Assembly: GCF_000419585.1 (NCBI RefSeq)
Contig: NZ_ATTH01000001.1
Coordinates: 1,882,005-1,946,004 of the forward strand
DNA from: Salisaeta longa DSM 21114
GTDB taxonomy: Bacteria; Bacteroidota; Rhodothermia; Rhodothermales; Salinibacteraceae
Direction of reading: 5' to 3'
Length of the DNA stretch: 64,000 nucleotides
This document shows, piece after piece, positions 34,422-41,717 of this stretch. The position numbers were made by a program, and so were the translations under genes. Position 1 is the first letter of the stretch; each line of letters begins with the position of its first letter. The notes under the pieces are model-generated. The model ran no database searches. It was not told where the DNA came from and worked only from the letters and a program-made list of their open reading frames with translations.

Positions 34422-35309
34422 ATGCTAACGTCGTGGATTAACGCCCTGTTCGATGCCATCGAGCATACGTGGAGCGCTCCCGTGGGGCGGCGCTGGGTGA
34501 CCAACGTCATGATTGGGAGCTTCTTCGCGGCCCTCATTGGCATCGAGCTGCAACGCCAGGGCCTGTGGCCGGCCGGGCTCCCACAGCTTCCCACCAGCCA
34601 CTTCTATGCCATCGACGTCGCCTTTACGCTCTACCTGATCGTCGAAATTGTAGAGCTGGTGCTGGGCCTGGCCGACTCGGTGGCCGGGTCGCTGGGCAAG
34701 CAGTTTGAAGTGTTTTCGCTGATTCTCCTGCGCGAGTCGTTCAAGGAGCTGATTCACTTCAGCGAACCCATCCGGTGGACGTTTGAAAACACCGAAGCGC
34801 GCGATGCGGTGTTGCTCCTCATGACCGATGCAAGCGGCGCCCTCGTCATTTTCGCACTGGTGGGCGCGTACTACCGGCTCCAGAAGCATCGCCGCATCAC
34901 ACCGTCGCCCGCTGCAGAGCGCCAGTTTGTAACAGCCAAAAAGGGCCTGGCGCTTATGCTGCTTCTGACGCTCACGGGCCTCTGCGTGGGCACCATCGTG
35001 AGCGTGGCCCTTGGGCAAGCGCCCATCCCGGTCTTCGATGACTTCTACACGGTGCTCATCTTCAGCGACATCCTGATTGTGCTCATCTCGCTGCGCTACA
35101 GCACCACCTACCACGTGGTCTTTCGCAACTCGGGCTTTGCGGCCGCCACCGTCATGATTCGGCTGGCCCTGGCCGGTCCGCGCTACGCAAGCGTGGTGCT
35201 AGGCATTGCCGCTGCGTTGTTTGCGGTGGGGCTGGCCGCTTCCTACAACTACGTGGGGCAGTCGGAGCGCACCGCAGAAGATGCGGTGGAGCAGCGCGCC
35301 CCTGAGTAG
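34422..35309 (+). CDS. Multi-pass membrane protein of unknown function
   Basis: 295 aa with about six hydrophobic segments (VTNVMIGSFFAALIGIEL, AIDVAFTLYLIVEIVELVLGL, DAVLLLMTDASGALVIFALVGAY, GLALMLLLTLTGLCVGTIV, VLIFSDILIVLISL, YASVVLGIAAALFAVGLAAS). I recognise no family. It is divergent from the ABC exporter, 87 bp away, and may share its promoter region. Confidence 0.7.
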   Translation: MLTSWINALFDAIEHTWSAPVGRRWVTNVMIGSFFAALIGIELQRQGLWPAGLPQLPTSHFYAIDVAFTLYLIVEIVELVLGLADSVAGSLGKQFEVFSLILLRESFKELIHFSEPIRWTFENTEARDAVLLLMTDASGALVIFALVGAYYRLQKHRRITPSPAAERQFVTAKKGLALMLLLTLTGLCVGTIVSVALGQAPIPVFDDFYTVLIFSDILIVLISLRYSTTYHVVFRNSGFAAATVMIRLALAGPRYASVVLGIAAALFAVGLAASYNYVGQSERTAEDAVEQRAPE

Positions 35310-35470
35310 GCGGCGTGAGGCTGGTTGGAACCCCTCCGCGGACTACGCCCGGTTGGACAGCCGCTGCTGCGTTGTGCTGCGTCGCGGTAGTCCCGCTACA
35401 GCTGCTTCGAACGCCGTGCACCTACGGCTTCCCCACGGGCTCGCGCTCGCGTTGATTTTTCAAACCCAGC
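35310..35470. other. Short intergenic gap
   Basis: Lies between the convergent membrane-protein gene and the HTH-protein gene. No gene; GC-rich with some self-complementarity but no clear terminator. Confidence 0.3.
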
Positions 35471-35860
35471 CTAGTCTTCCGTTTCGCCCCGCTCGCGGGC
35501 CATCAGGTAATCCTCGATGCTGCCCACCACGATGCGGGTTTCCTCGTCGACCTCCACATCCTTCACGTCGCCCGCCCGAATCAGCTTCTTGATCTTCTTC
35601 CGATCGATCTGCTTCAGGATTTGGCGGGCGTCGGTGCGGCTCACCACGTCCTCACGGTAATCGGCCGCAAACGAAACCAGGTAGTCCTTGGCCTGGTCCG
35701 TAATCTTGATCATCCGAATCTCTTCGTTGTTCTCATTGAGCGTCCAGTACAACTCGGCATCAATGAGGTGACGATCAATCCACCGGGCGATGGTCTGGCG
35801 CGAGAGCTGCACCTCCTCAGACAAGTCGTCAAGCGGGATCGCTTTGGCTGTAGCCGGCAT
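35471..35860 (-). CDS. Small helix-turn-helix protein, possibly two HTH units
   Basis: 129 aa. The N-terminal part (DDLSEEVQLSRQTIARWIDRHLI) fits a helix-turn-helix. The C-terminal part (RTDARQILKQIDRKKIKKLI-RAGDVKDVEVDEETRIVVGSIEDYL) resembles excisionase/MerR-like HTH with a wing ending in the typical ..DYL strand-helix. It may be a DNA-binding regulator with paired reading heads. Its start faces the repeat cluster and CRISPR array. No target is known. Confidence 0.65.
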   Translation of the reverse strand: MPATAKAIPLDDLSEEVQLSRQTIARWIDRHLIDAELYWTLNENNEEIRMIKITDQAKDYLVSFAADYREDVVSRTDARQILKQIDRKKIKKLIRAGDVKDVEVDEETRIVVGSIEDYLMARERGETED

Positions 35861-36008
35861 AGAGACTGTAAGACGTATGTGTTGAATACGATTGGGGGTG
35901 CTGCAAATAGCTGTAGGATAACTGCGAAAGCGTCATTTTGTTTCTTTCGCGCGCCGCCGCGGCCTACGGCAGCGCAAGCGCAAATGCCTTGGAGTGCACC
36001 GGAGGGCG

Positions 36009-36905
36009 CTTTTTTGCGCTGCGCGTGCAGAGGGGCACACCAGCCCGAACAGTCACTTGAACTAAGCTCCGCACCATTTGCCTCCCCCAGCTTACCAGCC
36101 GCTCCCCCTCTTACGGGGAACATACCCGGCAGGAAGAGGGGACCATCACGTCGTTCGGCAGCGGGAACTGCTGGGGCGTCCCGGAAGGTGCAATTTCCGC
36201 AATGGGGCGTTCTTCTTCATACGGGGAGATTGCCAGGTCATTCGCATGCGCTCATTCCTCGCAATGACAAGGGAGGAATTTGCTGCTTTGATGCGTTGGG
36301 CGTGCAGATGGGCAGACCACCCCGAACGGCCATCTGAACCATCAACGCTCTATTTTTCATCAACCACTATTGTCATTGCGAGCGAACGCAGTGAGCGTGG
36401 CAATCTCCGCAACAAGGCGTTTCTGCCTGTACACGGAGATCGCCACGTTGCTCACTGCCGCTCGCGCCTCGCGATGACACATCAGTTTTTGCTGCTTTGA
36501 CACGTTGGGCGTGCATATGGGCACACCACCCCGGACGGCCATTTGAACCATCAACGCTCCATTTTTCATCAACCACTGTTGTCATTGCGAGGAGCGGAGC
36601 GACGTGGCAATCTCCGCAGTGGAGCGTTACGCTCCGTACATGGAGATCTCACCACAGGCATGACCTCCGGCCCCATCATAGATATGACCTTCGGCCCCCG
36701 CGTTATTCCCTCTGGTCGTTCCTCGCGATGACATATTGCTTTTTGCTGCTCTGTTGCGTTGCGCGTGCAGATGGGCGAACCACCCCAAACGGCCATCTGA
36801 ACTATCAACGCTTCATCTTTCATCAACCATTGTTGTCATTGCGAGGAGCGGAGCGACGTGGGGGCCCTTGGGTCATGCTTGAAAGCGCAATCTCCCCAGC
36901 CGGGC
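36009..36905 (-). repeat. Mosaic interspersed repeats, locus D (about four units, reverse orientation)
   Basis: Successive units each hold GATGCGTTGGGCGTGCAGAT-type and CCATCTGAACCATCAACGCT-type blocks followed by a palindrome whose left arm reads TGTCATTGCGAG then GTGGCAATCTCC and whose right arm reads GGAGATCGCCACG then CGCGATGACA. The clearest palindrome is at 36371-36479; others start near 36581 and 36839, and a first one ends near 36272. Compared with copies A-C the orientation is reversed and the unit is repeated in tandem. Confidence 0.85.
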
Positions 36906-37258
36906 AACCCTCCGCGCTAGCCCACCGCAAAAAAAGCGGGCCGCGGCACTTGACATTCTCCAGCCGCTTATATACCCTGCAATTGCGTGAGGTTGAAATC
37001 AGTGCTACGTCATTGAATTCAACGCGCGCTGCAGACCTAAAATGTCCGCTCAAGGCGGGGGGTCTGCGGCACACGCATAAGATGTTCTTTTACATAGGGT
37101 TGCGCAAAATGCCTTCACGATGGCTTCACCAAAAGCCATGAAGCAAGCGCATGCTAGCACAGGGTCTGCAGAAATGACGCCTCCGTGCTACGACCAACGG
37201 CCTGCAGCGGCCGCAACCGCTGCCTTTCGCACCGGTATTCACCTCTCCTTCAGGTACC
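36906..37258 (+). other. Candidate CRISPR leader region
   Basis: AT-richer stretch upstream of the first CRISPR repeat, containing TTGACA at 36950-36955 and TATATA at 36969-36974, with spacing too short for a standard sigma-70 promoter, and a small hairpin TGGCTT/AAGCCA at 37121-37138. No gene is recognised. Assigned as leader because the degenerate repeat is at the opposite end of the array. Confidence 0.4.
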
Positions 37259-37604
37259 GTCGGAAGTCTTGCCTCCATTCCAAGAGGATTGAAACGTATA
37301 ACTCATGTCCTTCTTTAAACGCAAGTCTTTCTGCTTGTCGGAAGTCTTGCCTCCATTCCAAGAGGATTGAAACGCCTCGACGACCGCCAAGACGTTTCCG
37401 TCTTGACCCTCGTCGGAAGTCTTGCCTCCATTCCAAGAGGATTGAAACAGGTTGGAATCTAATCCGACCTGCGGAAGATCAAGAGCCTGTCGGAAGTCTT
37501 GCCTCCATTCCAAGAGGATTGAAACACATACGACGGCCCCGGTTTTCTACCTTCCCGTCTCGTCCTGGTCGGAAGTCTTGCCTCCATTCCAAGAGGATTG
37601 ATGG
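37259..37604 (+). CRISPR. CRISPR array, five 37-bp repeats and four spacers
   Basis: Repeats at 37259-37295, 37337-37373, 37412-37448, 37489-37525 and 37568-37604. Each begins GTCGGAAGTCTTGCC and ends AAGAGGATTGAAAC, with a short internal stem CCTC/GAGG. The first four are identical; the fifth departs from the consensus in its last four positions (ATGG for AAAC), which marks the distal end. Spacers are 41, 38, 40 and 42 bp and are unrelated to one another. The ATTGAAAC end is typical of the 5' handle in type I and type III systems, so transcription is probably rightward. No cas gene lies in the window. Confidence 0.96.
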
Positions 37605-37656
37605 CTTCCGGCGATGAGGCCTGACCGACGTTTGCGCAGTACCTGTTGTAAATACA

Positions 37657-37690
37657 CAAACGCCTGTCCGCTGCTGCGGGTGGGCGTTTG
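37657..37690 (+). terminator. Strong hairpin downstream of the CRISPR array
   Basis: CAAACGCC at 37657-37664 pairs with GGCGTTTG at 37683-37690, and inside it CCGC pairs with GCGG; the joining TGT/GTG can form three G-U wobble pairs, giving a nearly continuous 15-bp stem with a TGCT loop. GTGTTT follows. It lies 52 bp after the last repeat, so it could end the pre-crRNA. Confidence 0.5.
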
Positions 37691-37724
37691 GTGTTTGGGG
37701 GCGAACCGTACGCTCCTGCTGCGC

Positions 37725-37965
37725 GGGCGTCCTTTGCAATGGGGCGTTCTTCTTCGTACCGGGCGATTTCATCGCAGCTATGGCCTTCCGCCCTAACGGT
37801 GGTATGGCCTTCGGCCCCCACGTCCTTCACTTCGCACCAGTGGCATGACCAAGGCCCTTCAGTCCTCGCGATGACAGGAGAGGAGTTTGCTGTTTTGGTG
37901 CGCTGCGCGTGCAGTTTGGGCACACCACCCTGAACAGTCCGAGCCATCGACGGATGGTTTCTCTC
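37725..37965 (-). repeat. Mosaic interspersed repeat, locus E (partial, reverse)
   Basis: Contains GCAATGGGGCGTTCTTCTTC, shared with 36197-36220, then CAGTCCTCGCGATGACAGGA and GCGCTGCGCGTGCAGTTTGG, matching blocks of locus D. It is degenerate, with only one palindrome arm recognisable. It lies between the CRISPR array and pbpC, so the array is bracketed by members of one repeat family in the same orientation. Confidence 0.7.
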
Positions 37966-38102
37966 CTGTCCTGTCAACGGCCGCGCGAATAACACGAAGG
38001 ATCCGCTGGATTTTGCGCAGCGCCTTTGTTCTCTTGTTCATGACGGTTCCCGATCTACGCGCGGGGGCCGTTGCTGTCGTTCGTTCTTCTGCCTGTGCCG
38101 CC

Positions 38103-40469
38103 ATGCGCCTCCGTTCGTCAACGTTTAAGGGATGGGCATGGGTCGTGCTGCTGGGGCTGGCGTCGCTGCTTTGGCCCCTCCCCGATGCCCTCCAGACGCC
38201 GCCGGCGCTTACGCTGCACATCACCGCGCGCGACGGCTCGCTCCTGCGCACCGTGCGCCCCCACGGCCGCGGCACGCCGGTAGCGCTGCGCGACGTGCAC
38301 CCGGCGGTGGTGCAGGCCCTTGTAGCCACCGAGGACGAGCGGTTCTGGTGGCACCCCGGCATCGATCCCCTGGCGCTGCTGCGTGCCGCCTGGACCGACC
38401 TCCGCCACGGGGCCATCCTCAGCGGCGGCTCGACCCTCACGATGCAGGTGGCCCGCCTGCTGCGCAACGAGAGGCAGCGCGGCATCGTCGACAAGCTGCT
38501 GGAGATGCACCTGGCCCTCCGCCTATCGCTGTGGCTTGACAAGCGAGACGTGCTGGCGCTGTGGCTCAACCGCGTGTCCTTTGGCAACCGGGCCCGCGGC
38601 ATCGAAGCGGCGGCGCAGCTGTATTTTGGCAAGTCGGCCCGCGACCTGACGCGCGCCGAGGCGGCGTACCTGGTGGGCCTGCCCCAAAGTCCGAGCCGCT
38701 ACAACCCGTTCCGCCACCCGGCGCGCGCCAAAGAACGGCAGCGGCACGTGCTCCAGTCGATGGTACGCGCCGGCTACTGCTCGGCCGACGCGGCTGCCCG
38801 CACGGCTGCACTCCCGCTCGACCTCCAATCGCCCGATCCTTTGTTTCGCGCGCCGCACTTCACGCAGTGGCGCCTGGACCGGCTGCCCGCTGATGCGTCG
38901 CTCCGCGAGCTGCGCACCACGCTCGACGCGCACCTGCAGCGCCGCGTGGCGGCTATCGTACAAACGCATGTTGAGCGCCTCGCGCCCTACAACCTCACCA
39001 ACGCCGCCGCCGTAGTGCTCGAGAATGCATCGGGGGCGATCCGTGCGTATGTGGGCAGCGCGGATTTTTGGAATGCCCGCACGGCCGGTCAAAACGATGG
39101 CGTGCGCATGCTGCGGCAGCCGGGCAGCACCATGAAGCCGTTTCTGTATGCGCTGGCGCTCTCGACGCGCCGCTACACGCCCGCCACCATCCTAAAAGAC
39201 CTGCCGCTGCAGGTGCCCGAAGCGGGGGGCGCGTTTCATCCCGAAAACTACGATCAGCGGTACCACGGGCCCGTTTCGTTGCGCACGGCGCTGGCATCAA
39301 GCTACAACGTGCCGGCCGTTCGTGTGGCCCGCGCCCTGGGCCCACCGCGGCTCCTGCATCTGCTGCACCGCTTCGGCTTTGCCTCGCTCCATCGCGCGGC
39401 GCGCACCTACGGCGTGGGCCTTACGCTGGGTAATGGCGAGGTGCAACTCCTGGAACTGGCCCGCGCGTACGCCGGCCTGGCCCGAGGCGGCGTGTTGCCC
39501 GCTGTGCAGGCCGAGCGCTGGCGCCGCACCCTCTCGGGGGATACGCTCCGCCCCGCCCTGGCGCGGCCCGCGCGTACGGGGCTCTCGCCCGCGGTGGCCT
39601 TCCTCATCACCAACATCCTCAAGGACCCCGCGGCCCGCGCGCCCGGATTTGGACGCGGCAGCCCGCTGGAGCTTCCCTTCCCCGTGGCCGTCAAAACCGG
39701 CACCTCCAAAGATTACCGCGACAACTGGACGGTGGGCTATACGCCGCGCTACACGGTGGCCGTTTGGGCCGGAAACTTTGACGGAGCGCCCATGCAGCGC
39801 GTGAGTGGCGTCGCGGGCGCCGGCCCCATCTTTCACGCCATCATGAAAGCCTTGGGGAGTGGCGGTTCCTTCTCGACGCCCGCTGGCATCGCAACGGCCA
39901 CCATTTGTCCGGTAAGCGGACAACGCCCGGGCGCGCACTGCCCCACCACCCGCCGGGGCGTCTTTTTGCAGGGCACCACGCCCGCCGACACCTGCACCGT
40001 ACACCGACGCGTGCCGATTGACGTGCGCACCGGCGTCCGCGCCACCCCGCAGACGCCGCCTCGGTTTGTGGCACGCCGACGGTTTACCGTGCATCCGCCC
40101 GCGTTTCATGCCTGGATGCGCCGGCACGGCCATGCGCTGCCGCCCGGCCGCTCCTCACCAAATGGGTTGGAGCCGCCCCGCCCGCGCATCACGTATCCCC
40201 CCGACGGCGCCCGCTACTGGATCGACCCCGTGCTGCACGCGGCCCACCAACAGATTCACCTCGCGGGCGTCGTCGACCCCTCGCTGCGCGCGGTGCATTG
40301 GACGGTTGACGGGGAACGCCTGGCGACGTCGGGGCCCGCCGCTACGTGGACCCTGCGCCCCGGCCCGCACACCATTCGCCTGCAGGGCCGCACCCCGCGC
40401 GGGCACATAGTCGGCAGCGACACGGTGCAGATTCATGTGCGCGGCGGGGCCACCGCCGCTCGCCGCTGA
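38103..40469 (+). CDS. pbpC: Penicillin-binding protein 1C (bifunctional glycosyltransferase/transpeptidase)
   Basis: 788 aa. A signal anchor (GWAWVVLLGLASLLWPL) leads to the GT51 glycosyltransferase (EDERFWWHPGIDP, SGGSTLTMQVARLL, KLLEMHLAL), then the transpeptidase with SxxK at S342 (GSTMKP), SxN as SSYN, and KTGTS at about K531. The C-terminal BiPBP_C-like domain (RPRITYPPDGARYWIDP onward) is typical of PbpC. The alpha-2-macroglobulin-like partner often next to pbpC is absent. ATG 38103 is chosen because it starts just before the anchor; upstream sequence is repeat-derived. Confidence 0.93.
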   Translation: MRLRSSTFKGWAWVVLLGLASLLWPLPDALQTPPALTLHITARDGSLLRTVRPHGRGTPVALRDVHPAVVQALVATEDERFWWHPGIDPLALLRAAWTDLRHGAILSGGSTLTMQVARLLRNERQRGIVDKLLEMHLALRLSLWLDKRDVLALWLNRVSFGNRARGIEAAAQLYFGKSARDLTRAEAAYLVGLPQSPSRYNPFRHPARAKERQRHVLQSMVRAGYCSADAAARTAALPLDLQSPDPLFRAPHFTQWRLDRLPADASLRELRTTLDAHLQRRVAAIVQTHVERLAPYNLTNAAAVVLENASGAIRAYVGSADFWNARTAGQNDGVRMLRQPGSTMKPFLYALALSTRRYTPATILKDLPLQVPEAGGAFHPENYDQRYHGPVSLRTALASSYNVPAVRVARALGPPRLLHLLHRFGFASLHRAARTYGVGLTLGNGEVQLLELARAYAGLARGGVLPAVQAERWRRTLSGDTLRPALARPARTGLSPAVAFLITNILKDPAARAPGFGRGSPLELPFPVAVKTGTSKDYRDNWTVGYTPRYTVAVWAGNFDGAPMQRVSGVAGAGPIFHAIMKALGSGGSFSTPAGIATATICPVSGQRPGAHCPTTRRGVFLQGTTPADTCTVHRRVPIDVRTGVRATPQTPPRFVARRRFTVHPPAFHAWMRRHGHALPPGRSSPNGLEPPRPRITYPPDGARYWIDPVLHAAHQQIHLAGVVDPSLRAVHWTVDGERLATSGPAATWTLRPGPHTIRLQGRTPRGHIVGSDTVQIHVRGGATAARR

Positions 40470-40540
40470 TGTCCGGTGCACGCGGCGTGTTGCGCTACAA
40501 GACCATGCAACAGACACGCAAACAAATCCATCAGGGGGTC

Positions 40541-41149
40541 ATGCAACACTCCGCTATACGCAGCGCACGCCACACCTTTTTTCTCATGCTCATCGCGGCC
40601 ATCGGCCTTGTCGGATGCGATTCGGCCCAAGATGAAGCCACCGACCGCATCGGCCCCGGGGGCGACGGCTCGGTCTCGGTTTCAGGAAACGCCAGCAACG
40701 TTGTGGGCTTCGACGGCCGCGCCTTCTTCGCAACCGAAGCCGACCTAAACGCCATCGACGAGAGCTCTGGATTTTCGCTCGTCGTGTTCGATGTATCTGC
40801 CGAGGACACCCTCCTCGTGGCCTTTGGCCGCGACGCCGCAGGGCTTCCAAGCGAAGGAGACCACACCATTTCGTCAGACCCCACCGACCAGCAGTTTATC
40901 GGTCTGTACTACCACGGCACCGCCGCAACCAGCACATTAGCAGGGTCCCAAAGCGGCACCATGTCGTTCACGCGTATCGGCAGCGACGAGGTCGAAGGGT
41001 CATTTTCGTTTGATGGACAGGCCTTCGACCTACGCAACTTTTCCGGCCAGCCGGAAGCGATGTCTGCTGAAGGCACGTTTACCGCAGAGCGGGTGACAGA
41101 AGAGGACGTACGGGAACTCCAAGACCTGTTTGGCGACATTGGCTCGTGA
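40541..41149 (+). CDS. Predicted lipoprotein, unknown function
   Basis: 202 aa. Lipoprotein signal MQHSAIRSARHTFFLMLIAA followed by lipobox IGLVGC with Cys 26, then an acidic beta-rich domain (VVGFDGRAFFATEADLNAID, SFTRIGSDEVEGSFSFDGQAF). It is similar in style to DUF6252-type lipoproteins of Bacteroidota but is not firmly assignable. An upstream ATG at 40505 is in frame; 40541 gives a better signal peptide. A hairpin at 41209-41247 follows. Confidence 0.75.
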   Translation: MQHSAIRSARHTFFLMLIAAIGLVGCDSAQDEATDRIGPGGDGSVSVSGNASNVVGFDGRAFFATEADLNAIDESSGFSLVVFDVSAEDTLLVAFGRDAAGLPSEGDHTISSDPTDQQFIGLYYHGTAATSTLAGSQSGTMSFTRIGSDEVEGSFSFDGQAFDLRNFSGQPEAMSAEGTFTAERVTEEDVRELQDLFGDIGS

Positions 41150-41208
41150 GCCCGCCGCTGACGAGCGCGCGCCGGACGACCGGCACGCGTTTCAAGCGTT
41201 CTAACGCA

Positions 41209-41247
41209 CCAAACCCTTCGCTCGGGCTTTCCAAGCGGAGGGTTTGG
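41209..41247. terminator. Shared hairpin between converging genes
   Basis: CCAAACCCT at 41209-41217 pairs with AGGGTTTGG at 41239-41247, extended by CGCT/AGCG. It lies between the stop of the lipoprotein gene and, 2 bp away, the stop of the leftward acidic ORF, so it probably ends transcription from both sides. Confidence 0.55.
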
Positions 41248-41249
41248 GC

Positions 41250-41441
41250 TTAGTATTCGTCGTCAAGGTAGTAATCGTCGAAGTCCTCGTCGAGGTCATC
41301 GTACGAGTAGTCGTCGTCGAAGTAGGGATCTTCCTCGTCGTAGAAGTCATCCTCGGCGGTATCGCCAAAGTACTCGTCTTCCATGAACGGATCGTCGGCG
41401 AAGAGAGGCTCTTCGGCAAATTCTGGATCGTCGTAGAACAT
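41250..41441 (-). CDS. Extremely acidic microprotein
   Basis: 63 aa from ATG 41441 (MFYDDPEFAEE), or 71 aa from 41465. By my count it has 21 Asp and 10 Glu, 17 Phe/Tyr, and no Lys, Arg or His, giving a net charge near -31. Short acidic-aromatic repeats (DDPF, EDEYF, DDFY, DDDYSYDD) run the whole length; no fold is recognised. The clean stop right at a shared hairpin and the strong bias support a real gene. It lies downstream of nhaC on the same strand, 276 bp away. Confidence 0.6.
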   Translation of the reverse strand: MFYDDPEFAEEPLFADDPFMEDEYFGDTAEDDFYDEEDPYFDDDYSYDDLDEDFDDYYLDDEY

Positions 41442-41465
41442 GATCGTCTGGGGTGTTTGGGGCAA

Positions 41466-41717
41466 TTAAGGGGCTGTGCGAAACGATGCGCACTGTTTTT
41501 CCGATCGACGCCGGGGCCTCCAGCGGAGTTCCGCTGCCTGCGCGTTCGCCGCAATGGGGCGCACGTTTCGCCGATGTTTCACGGGAGGAAGCAGCGGCGC
41601 GTAGCATCGGCCGGGACGCATCAACATCCGTGTGCGTGCGGCCGTGTGCTTCAGTCGTTGCCCTATGCGCCCACGGAGGTTTGGCGCAAGAGCGGCGTCG
41701 CTTCTTGGATGGCGGGG
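41466..41717. other. Intergenic between nhaC and the acidic ORF
   Basis: No gene or repeat copy recognised. It probably carries the promoter of the acidic ORF. Confidence 0.3.

Noticed and set aside
36950-36974. TTGACA followed by TATATA upstream of the CRISPR array
   Set aside because: The boxes are 13 bp apart, too close for a sigma-70 promoter, and this group often uses other promoter forms; only mentioned with the leader.
37120-37617. A rightward ORF encoding repeated RKSCLHSKRIET peptides, and leftward ORFs with repeated EWRQDFR peptides
   Set aside because: They are translations of the CRISPR repeats in phase with the spacers, not genes.
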